Below, one piece after another: positions 26,822 through 35,988 of a stretch of DNA of 64,000 bases. Every line of letters starts with the position of its first letter. Position 1 is the stretch's first letter. The position numbers and the translations under genes are program-made. This stretch comes from Streptomyces sp. CB02056 (lineage in GTDB: Bacteria > Actinomycetota > Actinomycetes > Streptomycetales > Streptomycetaceae). The notes under the pieces were generated by a model. That model did no database searches. It saw only the letters and a program-made list of their open reading frames with translations, and was not told where the DNA came from. The stretch spans positions 125,495 to 189,494 of the forward strand of contig NZ_LIPD01000011.1 of NCBI RefSeq assembly GCF_001905545.1, written 5' to 3'.

Positions 26822-27496
26822 ATGGCCGAGGCGGTCCGGGTGCTGATCGCGGACGATCAGGCGCTGTTGCGCGGGAGCTTCCGCGTCCTCGTCGACTCGA
26901 CACCGGGGATGGAGACTGTCGGCGAGGCCGGTGACGGCGCCCGGGCGGTGGAACTCGCCCGGGAGCTCAGGCCCGACGTCGTCCTGATGGACCTGCGGAT
27001 GCCCGTCATGGACGGCATCGCGGCCACCCGGGAGATCTGCTCCGACGAGACCATGGCCGGCGTACGGGTGCTGGCCCTGACGATGTTCGACATGGACGAG
27101 TACGTCTACCCGGCCCTCCAGGCGGGCGCGAGCGGATTCATGCTGAAGGACGCCTCGCCCTCGGACCTGGTCGCCGGCATTCGCGTCATCGCCACCGGCG
27201 AGGCCGTCCTGGCGCCCACGGTCACACGCCGCCTGATCGAGACCGTCTCCCGCACCCGGCCGACGGCGCGGCCGGCTCCGCGGCTCGTCGGGCTCACCAG
27301 GCGGGAGCAGGAGGTGCTCGTGCTGATCGCGAACGGGCTGTCGAACGCCGAGATCGCCCAGCGGCTGGTGATCAGCCTGCCCACCGTGAAGACGCATGTG
27401 AGCAGCCTTCTGGCCAAGCTGAACGTCCGGGACCGGGCCCAACTGGTCATCATCGCCTACGAGAGCGGTCTCGCCGAGCCGGGCATGCCCGCCTGA
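26822..27496 (+). CDS. Response regulator, NarL/LuxR family
   Basis: 224 residues: a complete receiver (LIADDQ, phospho-acceptor in VVLMDLRMP, conserved Thr in LALTMFDMDEY, Lys in FMLKDASP) and a LuxR helix-turn-helix (LTRREQEVLVLIANGLSNAEIAQRL ... TVKTHVSSLLAKL). It is the likely partner of the orphan kinase at 16559, which would bracket the lasso cluster with one two-component system. GGGG lies 10 bp before the ATG. Confidence 0.95.
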   Translation: MAEAVRVLIADDQALLRGSFRVLVDSTPGMETVGEAGDGARAVELARELRPDVVLMDLRMPVMDGIAATREICSDETMAGVRVLALTMFDMDEYVYPALQAGASGFMLKDASPSDLVAGIRVIATGEAVLAPTVTRRLIETVSRTRPTARPAPRLVGLTRREQEVLVLIANGLSNAEIAQRLVISLPTVKTHVSSLLAKLNVRDRAQLVIIAYESGLAEPGMPA

Positions 27497-27653
27497 CGCC
27501 TGACGCCTGACGCCTGCCCGAGGCCGCGCCCAGGCGTGGCGGAGCCGCCGTGGTGAGGAGGGGCCCGGGGGCCTCTTGCACGGCGGATCCGCTGTCGCTG
27601 TCGCGGTCGGTGGCAGTCCGTCGGCTTCTGGAGCCGGCCGGGGCGGGTGGGGG

Positions 27654-28922
27654 TTACCAGTTCGCCCAGGGGAGGTTCCAGCCGCCCAGGCCGTTGTCGG
27701 GGGCGACGGTCTTCTCCTTGGTGTTCACGATCGTGACGATGTCGCCGATCAGCGAGCTGTTGAAGAACGCCCCCGCGCTGGAGGTGTCGCTGCCGCCCTC
27801 GGTGTCCTTGAGCGCGACGCAGCCGTGGCTGGTGTTCGCCTTGCCGAAGGGGTCGCCCTCGTACCAGTAGTTGCCGTGGAGGTAGGTGCCGCTCCTGGTC
27901 AGCCGCATCGCGTGCGGGACGGCGGGGATGTCGTACTCGTTGCCGAGGCCGACGGTCTGGGAGTTCATGTGGGTGACCTTCTCCTTGGACATGATCACCA
28001 TGGTGCCGCCCCACGACGGGTGCTTCGCGTCGCCGAGCGTGGCGGGCACGACGGTGGTGCTCTTGCCGTCCCGGACGACCGTCATCTGGTGCGTGGCGGC
28101 GTCCGCGGTGGAGACCTGGGAGCGGCCGATGCTGAACGGCTCGTCCTTGTCGACGTCGCCCCACACGCCCGGGGCGACCTCGACGTTCTTCAGCCGGTAG
28201 TGGATGGTCACTTTGGTGCCCGGCTTCCAGTAGTCGGCCGGGCGGAAGTCCAGCCGGTTGTCGTCGAACCAGTGGCCCTTCACCTCGGTGCCGTTGTCCG
28301 TCTCGAAGGTGATCGCCTTGGCGACGGCGTCCTTGTTCACGACCTTCGTGCTGAAGTCCACCTTGACGATCATGCCCACGCCGTACGTCTGGCCGTCGCC
28401 GATGTTGTCGTTGGTGGACACCTGCTTCTCGGGTGTGAGCGTGGTGAAGGCGGAGGTGGACGCGGCCACCAGGCCGTCGGCGTCCGCCGCCTGGGCGTTC
28501 ACCGTGTACGCCGTGCCGGGGGTGAGCGCGGCGGCGGGCTTCCAGCCGGTGCCGTCCGGGGTGATCGAGCCCTGGACGGGCTTGCCGTCCTTGTCGGTCA
28601 CGTCGACGGTGGTGAGCCTGCCCTTGGAGACGGACACCCGCAGGGCGTTCGGCGCGACGCCGCGGGCGCCGTCCTTCGGCTCGACGTCCAGCACGGCGGC
28701 GGACGTCTTCGAGGTGGTCGTGCTCGCGTTCCCGTCCCCGGTGGCGCCGGGGGCGGTGGTGGCGGAGGCACCCGCCGGGCCGGCCGCTTCACCGCCCTTG
28801 CCCTGCTCGTCACCGCAGGCCGCGGTCATCAGCAGGACCCCGCCCATCGTCAGTGCCACCGCGCCGCGGTTGAAACGGTCGGTGGTGCGTATGGCGGAAC
28901 GGGCCGCCCGAACAGTGCTCAC
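27654..28922 (-). CDS. L,D-transpeptidase, lipoprotein
   Basis: 422 residues from a GTG preceded by AAGGAG. The signal peptide ends in a lipobox, LLMTAAC, so the mature protein is a membrane lipoprotein. Two Ig-like domains follow (the second containing TYGVGMIVKVDFS), then a YkuD domain with the catalytic HGNYW ... TSHGCVAL cysteine motif. Such actinobacterial enzymes make 3-3 cross-links in peptidoglycan. An unrelated housekeeping function is likely; it is transcribed toward the lasso cluster. Confidence 0.95.
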   Translation of the reverse strand: MSTVRAARSAIRTTDRFNRGAVALTMGGVLLMTAACGDEQGKGGEAAGPAGASATTAPGATGDGNASTTTSKTSAAVLDVEPKDGARGVAPNALRVSVSKGRLTTVDVTDKDGKPVQGSITPDGTGWKPAAALTPGTAYTVNAQAADADGLVAASTSAFTTLTPEKQVSTNDNIGDGQTYGVGMIVKVDFSTKVVNKDAVAKAITFETDNGTEVKGHWFDDNRLDFRPADYWKPGTKVTIHYRLKNVEVAPGVWGDVDKDEPFSIGRSQVSTADAATHQMTVVRDGKSTTVVPATLGDAKHPSWGGTMVIMSKEKVTHMNSQTVGLGNEYDIPAVPHAMRLTRSGTYLHGNYWYEGDPFGKANTSHGCVALKDTEGGSDTSSAGAFFNSSLIGDIVTIVNTKEKTVAPDNGLGGWNLPWANW

Positions 28923-29188
28923 AGGTGCTCCTTCTCGGTGTTGGTCGCCAGCTTGTCCGCCCGCTCGTCCCGGCCACAACGGTGAGCCGGCGATCAGGGA
29001 CCCGGGGACGCCCGTACCCGCTCTGAGCTGGGAAGACGTAAGCTTCCTGGGACGCGTTCGCGGGATGGCGGAACCGTGGGACGGCGTGCCGCGTGCTTGT
29101 CTGCCGGAGCCCGCGCCACAGCCGTCGGGGGCGGGGGCGGGGGACGTGACGGTGCCGAGCCCGACCGCCGGGGGCGGGTGAAGGAACA

Positions 29189-30430
29189 GTGCCGAAGGGA
29201 ATCGGGAAGTTGAGGGAGACGGACGAGGTCGCCCGGCTGCTGCAGGAGCTGAAGAGCCGGTCGGGGCTCAGTTACGGAGCGCTGGCGAAGCGGCTGCACC
29301 TGAGCACGTCGGCCCTGCACCGCTACTGCAACGGCGATGTGATGCCGACGGAGTTCGCCCCGCTGGACCACTTCTCGCGGGTGTGCGAGGCGACGCCGCA
29401 GGAACGTGTCGAGCTGTACCGGCTGTGGGTCGTCGTCCGTGCGACGCGTGGGAACAGGCCGACCGCCGCCCCTGAGCCGGTGGCACCCGCACCGCCCGCG
29501 ACCGCGGTACCGGAGGCGGCCCCGGCACCGGAGCCCGTCCCGGACCGCGCCCCCGCGGTGCCGCCGCGGCGGCGCACCCGCCGCCGGGGCGTCCTCGCCG
29601 CGGTGACGGTCATCGCGCTGCTGGTCGCCGTCGGGGTCGTCGTCACCGGTCTGAGGCTCCGTCCGGACGGGGAGACCGACCCCGCCCGCGCCGCCGTCGC
29701 CGGGTCGTCCGCCGGATCCCCGGCCCCGTCCCTGTCCCCGCAGCTGTCCGCGGCCGCCGTCGCCGCCGCCGTCGCCGCTGCCGGGGCGAGCCCGTCCGGG
29801 GCGACCGGCGGGGCGGACCCGAGCACCAGCGCACCGATCAGCGTCGCCGTCCACCCGTCCGGCTGGGACGCCAAGTGCGACCAGTACGTCGTCAACCGCC
29901 CGCCGTCCGAGGTCCCCCGACCGCCCGCCGTGCCGGAGGCGGCGGGCTGGGCCTCCCAGGTCGGCGCGGTGCCGGGCCACTCCCGGTCGGTCAAGCTCAC
30001 CGTGCAGGGCACCGGCTGGGACACCGTGCTGCTGACGGGTCTCAACGTCCGGGTCACCCGGGTCGCGGCCCCGCTCGCCTGGAACGCCTACTCCATGGGC
30101 GAGGGCTGCGCCGGCGGGGTCGGCGCCCGCTCCTACCGCATCGACCTGGACGCGGCCCGCCCCGTCCCGGTCGTGGCCGACGGCAGCGGCAGCCTGCCGG
30201 TGGTCGTGACCCAGAGCGAACCGGCGGTCATCGAGGTCACCGCCGAGACCACCACCCACGACGTCAGCTGGTACCTGGAACTGGAGTGGACCAGCGGCAA
30301 CCGGAAGGGGATGCTGCCCGTCGACCTCGGCCACGGCACCCCGTTCCGCACCAGCGCGGTGAAGGACCGGCCGCTGTACGCCTACCCGGCGGGCGGGCAG
30401 GCCTGGGAGCAGGCCCCGGCCCGGCGGTAA
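29189..30430 (+). CDS. XRE-type HTH protein with membrane anchor and extracytoplasmic C-terminal domain
   Basis: 413 residues. An N-terminal helix-turn-helix (ELKSRSGLSYGALAKRLHLSTSALHRYCNG) is followed by a proline-rich stretch, a basic patch RRRTRRRG and one hydrophobic segment (AAVTVIALLVAVGVVVTGL). The C-terminal part, after an Ala/Ser/Pro linker, looks beta-rich and should lie outside the membrane. This layout is common and mostly uncharacterised in Streptomyces; RodZ has a similar topology. It is transcribed divergently from the L,D-transpeptidase, which hints at a cell-envelope role. GTG start with AAGGA upstream. Confidence 0.88.
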   Translation: MPKGIGKLRETDEVARLLQELKSRSGLSYGALAKRLHLSTSALHRYCNGDVMPTEFAPLDHFSRVCEATPQERVELYRLWVVVRATRGNRPTAAPEPVAPAPPATAVPEAAPAPEPVPDRAPAVPPRRRTRRRGVLAAVTVIALLVAVGVVVTGLRLRPDGETDPARAAVAGSSAGSPAPSLSPQLSAAAVAAAVAAAGASPSGATGGADPSTSAPISVAVHPSGWDAKCDQYVVNRPPSEVPRPPAVPEAAGWASQVGAVPGHSRSVKLTVQGTGWDTVLLTGLNVRVTRVAAPLAWNAYSMGEGCAGGVGARSYRIDLDAARPVPVVADGSGSLPVVVTQSEPAVIEVTAETTTHDVSWYLELEWTSGNRKGMLPVDLGHGTPFRTSAVKDRPLYAYPAGGQAWEQAPARR

Positions 30431-30691
30431 CGGCGACGACGGCGGCGCCGGGGGCGGGAACGCGATCAGGACCGGGGCCCCGGGGTACGGCCCCGGCCAG
30501 GACCAGGGGCCCGGTCCGGGATCGGTCCCGGGAGCCTGCCCGGGGCCGGGGGCCGCTGGGAGGATCGACCGGGGACGCCGGAGCGCTCCCCGGGCCGCGG
30601 GCCGCCGCGAGGGGACGGCCCACGGGCGGCGGTCTCGGTGGACCGGCGAGGCCCGGGGCGGCCGACCGGCCGTAGAGAGGAGCGCCACAGC

Positions 30692-31987
30692 ATGTCGACG
30701 CACCACGGGCCACTGCTGCCACTGCCACTGCCACGTCGGCCGGCGCCGGAGCCGAGCGGCGCCGGCCTGCCCTGGACGGCCGGTGACGCGCTGGTGGCCG
30801 TCGGGGTGGCCGTCCTGGACCTCCTCGGCTACACGATCGGCGGCTCGGACGGAAGACCGCCGATCGCCGCGACCGCGCTGGTCCTGCTGGTACTGGCGGC
30901 CGTGCCGCTGCTCACCAGGCGCCGCCACCCGCTGGCCTCGCTGGCGGGGGTGCTGGTCCTCGGCCTGGCGCTGAACCTGAGTGTGTCGATGCCGCCGCAC
31001 TTCACCGGCACGCTCTGCGTCGCGCTGTTCGCCGTGGCCCGGTCCCGCGGCGTCGCGGTGGCCGTGCCGGCCGGCCTCGTGGCGGCCGCCGTACCGCTGG
31101 TGGGCCGGGGGTATCCGCTGCCGCCCGCGGTGGGGGACGTGGCGGGCAACGTGGTCGCCGCGGCGCTGGTCGTCGTCACGGCCGAGGGGCTGACGTGGTG
31201 GCAGCGCGAGGCGGAGGTCAGGCGCGGGCTGCTGGCCGACCGCGCGGTGGCGCAGGAACGGCGGCGCATCGCGCGGGAGCTGCACGACATCGTCGCCCAC
31301 CACATCACCACCATGCAGCTGATGGCCGCCGGTGCCAGGGCCAACCTCGGCGGTGACGCCGAGGTGGTGCGCGAGGCCCTGGTCACCTTGGAGGGCTCCG
31401 GCCGGATGGCGCTGCGCGAGATGCGCCACCTGCTCGACGTGCTGCGGGCCGACGACGAGCCGGACGGGGCGGACCGGGCTCCGGGCAAGGCGCCGGGCGG
31501 GGCGTCGGGCGGGGCGCCGTCCGCGCCGCAACCCGGGGTCGGGCAGCTCGGACAGCTCGTCGAGGAGTCCCGCAGGGCCGGCCTGCCCACCGACTTCGCC
31601 GTCCTGGGGGAGGAGCGCCCGCTGCCGCCGAGCGCCGGCCTGGCGGTGTTCCGGATCGTCCAGGAGGCCCTCACCAACACCCGCAAGCACGCCGGCCGGG
31701 CCGCCCGGGCGAGGGTCCGGCTGACCTACCACCCGGACCGGGTCACCGTCGAGGTGTCCGACAACGGCACCGCCGCGCCGCCCGACTCCCCGGCGGGCGC
31801 CCCGGTGGGCGCGGGTGGTGCGCCCGGACCGCGGGCGCACCGCACCGGGTACGGTCTGATGGGCATGCGCGAGCGCGTCGCGCTGCAGGGCGGCAGCATG
31901 GTGGCCGGGGGCATCGACGGTGGTGGCTTCCGGGTGGTGGCCAGTCTGCCGGTGGCGCCGGCGGACGGAGAGGAACGGCTCGGATGA
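30692..31987 (+). CDS. Two-component sensor histidine kinase
   Basis: 431 residues from the ATG preceded by GAGAGGAG. Five or six hydrophobic helices precede the phosphoacceptor RRRIARELHDIVAHH, the N box FRIVQEALTNTRKHA and the G box GYGLMGMRERV. Its stop overlaps the ATG of the response regulator gene, so the two form a pair. The 261 bp before it are extremely GC-rich, with several possible hairpins but no gene. Confidence 0.95.
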   Translation: MSTHHGPLLPLPLPRRPAPEPSGAGLPWTAGDALVAVGVAVLDLLGYTIGGSDGRPPIAATALVLLVLAAVPLLTRRRHPLASLAGVLVLGLALNLSVSMPPHFTGTLCVALFAVARSRGVAVAVPAGLVAAAVPLVGRGYPLPPAVGDVAGNVVAAALVVVTAEGLTWWQREAEVRRGLLADRAVAQERRRIARELHDIVAHHITTMQLMAAGARANLGGDAEVVREALVTLEGSGRMALREMRHLLDVLRADDEPDGADRAPGKAPGGASGGAPSAPQPGVGQLGQLVEESRRAGLPTDFAVLGEERPLPPSAGLAVFRIVQEALTNTRKHAGRAARARVRLTYHPDRVTVEVSDNGTAAPPDSPAGAPVGAGGAPGPRAHRTGYGLMGMRERVALQGGSMVAGGIDGGGFRVVASLPVAPADGEERLG

Positions 31988-32691
31988 CGGGAACCACGGA
32001 ACGGATCAGGGTGCTGATCGCGGACGACCAGCCGCTGGTGCGGCGAGGCCTGGCGCTGATCCTGGCCCCCGACCCGGCGTTCGAGGTGGTGGCCGAGGCG
32101 GACAACGGGCAGCGGGCGGTGGACCTCGCGCACCTGCACCGGCCCGACGTCGTGGTGATGGACATCCGGATGCCGGTCCTCGACGGGGTCCAGGCGACCG
32201 AGCGGCTCTCCCAGGAGCTGCCCGCGTGCCGGGTCCTGGCGTTGAGCACCTTCGACATGGACGAGTACGTGGTCGCCGCCCTGCGCGCCGGCGCCTCCGG
32301 GTTCCTGCCCAAGGACGTCTCCCCGGAGGAGCTTTCGGCGGCCGTGCGGACGGTGCACGGCGGGGAGGCGGTGGTGGCGCCGCGCCTGCTCACCCGGCTG
32401 ATCTCCACCTACGTCACCTCGCCCCGGCTGCCGCGGCCGCCGGTGTCGGCGCCGGTGCCGGTGTTCGCTCCGGGTGAACTGACGCCCCGTGAGATCGAGG
32501 TGTGGCACCTGCTGGCCACCGGCCTCGACAACGCCGAGATCGCCTCGGCGATGGGCATCAGCGTCTCCACGGTCAAGAACTACATCACCAGCGTCTTCGC
32601 CAAGCTGAGCGTCCGCGACCGTGCCCAGGCGGTGATCGCGGCCTACGAGTCCGGTCTGGTCGAGGCCCGGTCCGCGAATCCGGCGGGCTGA
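31984..32691 (+). CDS. Response regulator, NarL/LuxR family
   Basis: 235 residues, starting in the kinase stop codon (ATGA). The receiver has LIADDQ, the acceptor in VVVMDIRMP, ALSTFDMDEY and LPKDVSP. The LuxR domain reads LTPREIEVWHLLATGLDNAEIASAM, then TVKNYITSVFAKL. It closely resembles the response regulator of the lasso cluster but has its own kinase. The target genes are unknown. Confidence 0.96.
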   Translation: MTGTTERIRVLIADDQPLVRRGLALILAPDPAFEVVAEADNGQRAVDLAHLHRPDVVVMDIRMPVLDGVQATERLSQELPACRVLALSTFDMDEYVVAALRAGASGFLPKDVSPEELSAAVRTVHGGEAVVAPRLLTRLISTYVTSPRLPRPPVSAPVPVFAPGELTPREIEVWHLLATGLDNAEIASAMGISVSTVKNYITSVFAKLSVRDRAQAVIAAYESGLVEARSANPAG

Positions 32692-32710
32692 AGCGGGCCG
32701 AAGCGGGCTG

Positions 32711-32760
32711 GAGCCGGGCCGAGCCGGGCCGAGCCGGGCCGAGTCGGACCGAGCCGGGTC
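32711..32760. repeat. Five tandem 10-bp units
   Basis: GAGCCGGGCC three times in a row, then GAGTCGGACC and GAGCCGGGTC, lie between the response regulator stop and the following terminator hairpin. The degeneration toward one end suggests slippage followed by drift. Confidence 0.7.
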
Positions 32761-32796
32761 GGGCCGGCCCCCGGCGTGGGCAGGGGGCCGGCCCGA
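32759..32796. terminator. Bidirectional terminator between convergent genes
   Basis: TCGGGCCGGCCCCC (32759-32772) pairs perfectly over 14 bp with 32783-32796, loop of 10 nt. It separates the response regulator (plus strand) from the serine hydrolase (minus strand). Confidence 0.75.
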
Positions 32797-32804
32797 GGCC
32801 CGGG

Positions 32805-33974
32805 TCAGCGACAGAGGGCCGCGTCCAGGGCGTCCGTCATGTGCTGCGCGCCGGCCTCGCCCGGAACGGTGGTGACGGTGATGGTGGCGGCGCGACCGTC
32901 CTCGGTGACGCCGCCGCGGGACCGGTAGCCGGGGGCGGTGCCGCCGTGGCCCCAGACGAGGCCGCCGCAGGAGAGCGGCCTGCTCTGCAGGCCCAGTCCG
33001 TAGCGGATCCCCTGGCCGATCAGATCGGCGGGGACGGTGGTGCGCATCTCGGCGAGCTGCGCCGGGGGCAGGAGCCGGCCGCCGAGGAGCGCGGTGAAGA
33101 ACGTGTTGAGGTCGGTGTTGGTGGAGACGATCGCCCCCGTCGCCCAGGCCATCGAGGAGTCCATCTCGGTGTAGTCGAACCGGGGTGCGCCCGGTGTGCT
33201 GGGGAGGTAGCCGTGGGGGTGGGCCTCGTGGACGGTGGTGTCACCGACGGCGGGGAAGTAGGTGTGGCGCAGGCCGATGCGGTCGATGACGCGCTTGGTG
33301 ATCTCCTCGCCGACGGGCCGTCCGGTGATCTTCTGGACGAGGAGACCGGCGACGATGTAGTTGGTGTTGCTGTACGCCCAGCCGGTACCCGCGGGGAAGA
33401 GGGCCTTCTGGGCGAGGGCGCCGTCGAGAAGGTCGCGGGGCTCGAAGTAGCGGTACTGCACCGTGGTGAAGTCCGAGAGTTCGGGGGAGTCCATGTAGTC
33501 GGGCAGGCCGCTGGTGTGCTGGAGCAGTTGGCGGACGGTGATGCCGCGCCCGTCGATGCCGTCGCCGCGCAGCAGGCCCGGCAGGTAGGTCTCGATGGGG
33601 GAGTCCAGGCCCACCTTTCCTTCGGCGACGAGTTGGAGGACGACGACGGCGGTGAAGGTCTTGGTATTGCTGCCGGCGCGGATCTGGCCGTCCACGGGGA
33701 CCTTGGCCCCGGTGGCGAGGTCGCCGACGCCGGCGGTGTAGTTGCGGGTGCGGCCGTCGCGGCCCTTGACGGCGGCCAGTGCGGCGGGCAGGCCGTCGTC
33801 CTTGACCAGGGCGTCCAGGCTCTGTTGGACGATGTCGGGCTTGCCGCCGGCGAACGCCGTGGTCGGCGCCAGGACGCCGGCGGCCACGGCGGTGACGGTC
33901 GCCACGGCCGCCACCACCCGGTGCCGGCCACGGCGTCCGCGATGGGTTCGGTTGTGCTGTACGTGCTCGTTCAT
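32805..33974 (-). CDS. Serine hydrolase, beta-lactamase / D,D-carboxypeptidase family (copy 1)
   Basis: 389 residues with a signal peptide (basic RRGRHR, hydrophobic core, AFA cleavage site). The catalytic SxxK is SNTK, followed by LLQHTSGLPDY, the YxN motif in AYSNTNY, and a C-terminal HGG (GHGGTAPGY) in place of the KTG triad, as in class C-like penicillin-recognising hydrolases and R61-type D,D-carboxypeptidases. The enzyme is secreted and probably acts on peptidoglycan stem peptides or related amides. AGAGGAG precedes the ATG. It is paralogous to the next gene. Confidence 0.94.
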   Translation of the reverse strand: MNEHVQHNRTHRGRRGRHRVVAAVATVTAVAAGVLAPTTAFAGGKPDIVQQSLDALVKDDGLPAALAAVKGRDGRTRNYTAGVGDLATGAKVPVDGQIRAGSNTKTFTAVVVLQLVAEGKVGLDSPIETYLPGLLRGDGIDGRGITVRQLLQHTSGLPDYMDSPELSDFTTVQYRYFEPRDLLDGALAQKALFPAGTGWAYSNTNYIVAGLLVQKITGRPVGEEITKRVIDRIGLRHTYFPAVGDTTVHEAHPHGYLPSTPGAPRFDYTEMDSSMAWATGAIVSTNTDLNTFFTALLGGRLLPPAQLAEMRTTVPADLIGQGIRYGLGLQSRPLSCGGLVWGHGGTAPGYRSRGGVTEDGRAATITVTTVPGEAGAQHMTDALDAALCR

Positions 33975-34014
33975 GGAGGAACTCCTCTGCTGGAGGCGGG
34001 AATTGGCGGGGCGG

Positions 34015-34048
34015 GCGGGTTCCGCGCGCCGAGGCGCGCGGAACCCGC
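34015..34048 (-). terminator. Terminator between the two serine hydrolase genes
   Basis: A perfect 15-bp stem (34015-34029 with 34034-34048, loop CGAG). It is just downstream of copy 2 on the minus strand and upstream of copy 1, so the two genes are probably separate transcription units. Confidence 0.75.
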
Positions 34049-34085
34049 TGGTCGTGGTCGTGCCGGTGCGGACGCTCGGACCGGG

Positions 34086-35246
34086 TCAGCGGCAGAGGGC
34101 CGTGTCCACCGCGGCCTTGACGTGCTGCTCGGCCGCGTCGCCCGGGATCATGGTCACCGCGACGCCGGCGGCGCGGCCGTCGTCGGTGGCGCCCCCGGAG
34201 CTGAAGTAGCCCGGGATGGTCCCGAGGTGGCCCCAGTACAGGCCGCCGCAGGACAGCGGGTTGCTCATCAGGCCCAGCCCGTAGCGGACGCCGGGACCCA
34301 CCGAGTCGGCGGGGACGGTGGTGCGCATCTCGGCGAGTTGCGCCGCGGGCAGGAGCCGGCCGCCGAGGAGCGCGGCGTAGAAGCGGCTGAGGTCGCTCGT
34401 GGTGGAGACGACGGCGCCCGCCGCCCAGCCCCAGGACGGGTCCAGGTCCGTGTACTCGCGGAACGAGCCGTCGGCTTCCTGGTGGTAGCCCTTGGGGTGG
34501 GCTTCGCGGATGGTGGTGTCGCCGGGGGTGGGGAAGTAGGTGTGGCGCAGGCCGATCCGGTCGACGACGCGCCGGTTGATCTCCTCGCCGAGCGGCCGCC
34601 CGGTGACCTTCTGGATGATCAGGCCGGCCACCAGGTAGTTGGTGTTGTTGTACTCCCACCGCGCACCCGGGGCGAAGTGGGCCTTCTGGGCCAGGGCCGC
34701 GTCGAGGAGCTCGCGCGGTTCGTAGTACCGGTTCGGGTTGGCGAGGATGGCGCCCTTGTCCACGTACTCGGGCAGGCCGCTGGTGTGCTGGAGCAGTTGG
34801 CGGACGGTGATGCCGCGCCCGTCGATGCCGTCGCCGCGCAGCAGGCCCGGCAGGTAGGTCTCGACGGGCGAGTCCAGGCCCACCTTTCCTTCGGCGACGA
34901 GCTGGAGGACGACGACCGCGGTGAAGGGCTTGGTGTTGCTGCCGATCCGTATCTGGCCGTCCGTGGGGACCTTGGCCCCGGTGGCGAGGTCGCCGACGCC
35001 GGCGGTGTAGGTGCGGGTGCGGCCGTCGCGGCCCTTGACGGCGGCCAGCGCGGCGGGCACGCCGTCGTCCTTGGCCAGGGTGTCCAGGCTCGACTGGACG
35101 CTGTCGGGCCTGCCGCCCGCGAACGCCGCGGTCGGTGCCAGGACGCCGGCGGCCACGGCGGCGGCCGCCGCCACGGCCACCGCCACCCGGTGCCGGCCGT
35201 TGCGGCGGCGGAGCGGAAGGCGGTGGTGCGGTGCGTGCTCGTACAC
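34086..35246 (-). CDS. Serine hydrolase, beta-lactamase / D,D-carboxypeptidase family (copy 2)
   Basis: 386 residues from the GTG preceded by GAGGGG. Signal peptide, SNTK, LLQHTSGLPEY, YNNTNY and a C-terminal GHLGTIPGYFS are in the same order as in copy 1; here the HGG of copy 1 reads HLG. Large parts are nearly identical between the copies (for example the stretch around VAEGKVGLDSP and GITVRQLLQHTSGLP), so the pair arose by a recent tandem duplication with divergence around the substrate-binding side. Confidence 0.94.
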   Translation of the reverse strand: MYEHAPHHRLPLRRRNGRHRVAVAVAAAAAVAAGVLAPTAAFAGGRPDSVQSSLDTLAKDDGVPAALAAVKGRDGRTRTYTAGVGDLATGAKVPTDGQIRIGSNTKPFTAVVVLQLVAEGKVGLDSPVETYLPGLLRGDGIDGRGITVRQLLQHTSGLPEYVDKGAILANPNRYYEPRELLDAALAQKAHFAPGARWEYNNTNYLVAGLIIQKVTGRPLGEEINRRVVDRIGLRHTYFPTPGDTTIREAHPKGYHQEADGSFREYTDLDPSWGWAAGAVVSTTSDLSRFYAALLGGRLLPAAQLAEMRTTVPADSVGPGVRYGLGLMSNPLSCGGLYWGHLGTIPGYFSSGGATDDGRAAGVAVTMIPGDAAEQHVKAAVDTALCR

Positions 35247-35593
35247 GGAGGATCCCCTCTGGTGGTTGGCGCCGGGGATTCCCGGCCTGCGGCAAGAAGA
35301 CCATTCAGGGGCACGGGAGTTCATCGGTTCCCAGGACGAGAGCGCACCCGGGAGCGGGCTCCCGGGAGCCGCCCCGGCCGGGACCGGGCTCCCGGCCGGC
35401 GCCGCGGCGGGGCGGGGGCGGCGCCACGGCGGGGCGGGGGGGCGAGGGACATCCGAAACGGTGACTGGAGGCGTCCCGGGGTGGTGGGGGAGGCTGGCGG
35501 CGACAATCCGGGCGTGGTGCTCGCGGCCGCGCCCCGACGGGTGGCGGCCGGCCGCCGCTCGCTCTCCGTCAGCAGACGTCGAAGGGGCCAGGG
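35247..35593. promoter_or_regulatory. Divergent intergenic region before the type VII secretion locus
   Basis: 347 bp without a gene. Two perfect inverted repeats lie at 35347-35366 (8-bp stem, CGGG loop) and 35374-35399 (10-bp stem, 6-nt loop), followed by a very G-rich run. GAAGGGG precedes the first WXG100 gene. I cannot place a confident promoter. Confidence 0.4.
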
Positions 35594-35950
35594 ATGACGA
35601 CGCCGGGCAACACCACGGGCAGTGGCGGTCCGTCGATGGGCGGCTACAAGGTCACGCCCGACGACGTCTCCGCGGCGTCCGTCTACGTGACCAACCAGGC
35701 CGGCGAGATCGACACCAAGATCGCCACGCTCCGGACGTACGTCGCGGGGCTGAGCGGCTGCTGGCAGGGCTCGGCGCACGGCGCCTTCGAGGTGCTGATG
35801 GCCGACTACGACATCTACGCGCGCATGATGCACGACGCGCTCACCGACATCGCCTCCGGGCTGCGCGGCAACTACGTCAACTACGTCGAGTCGGAGCAGG
35901 CGAACCTCGCCAACCTCCGCAAGGTGACGCTGCCCGCCGCCAAGTTCTGA
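35594..35950 (+). CDS. WXG100-family protein (EsxA/EsxB-like) 1
   Basis: 118 residues. After a Gly-rich N-terminal tail, two helices flank the turn GCWQGSAHG, the WXG motif of type VII substrates. A YxxxD/E-like secretion signal may be read as YVNYVE near the C-terminal helix. The short protein, the WXG turn and the following paired gene and EccD gene make it a secreted partner of the type VII system. ATG with an upstream AGGGG-type site. Confidence 0.9.
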   Translation: MTTPGNTTGSGGPSMGGYKVTPDDVSAASVYVTNQAGEIDTKIATLRTYVAGLSGCWQGSAHGAFEVLMADYDIYARMMHDALTDIASGLRGNYVNYVESEQANLANLRKVTLPAAKF

Positions 35951-35988
35951 CGCCGCGTCCCTCCCCACCCCCTCCCAGGAGCACCGCG

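Noticed and set aside
28994..31840. Long minus-strand frame opposite the XRE protein and sensor kinase
   Set aside because: Antisense shadow of two well-supported plus-strand genes.
32502..35597. Long plus-strand frame over the serine hydrolases
   Set aside because: Antisense shadow; both minus-strand genes have signal peptides, SxxK and YxN motifs and ribosome binding sites.
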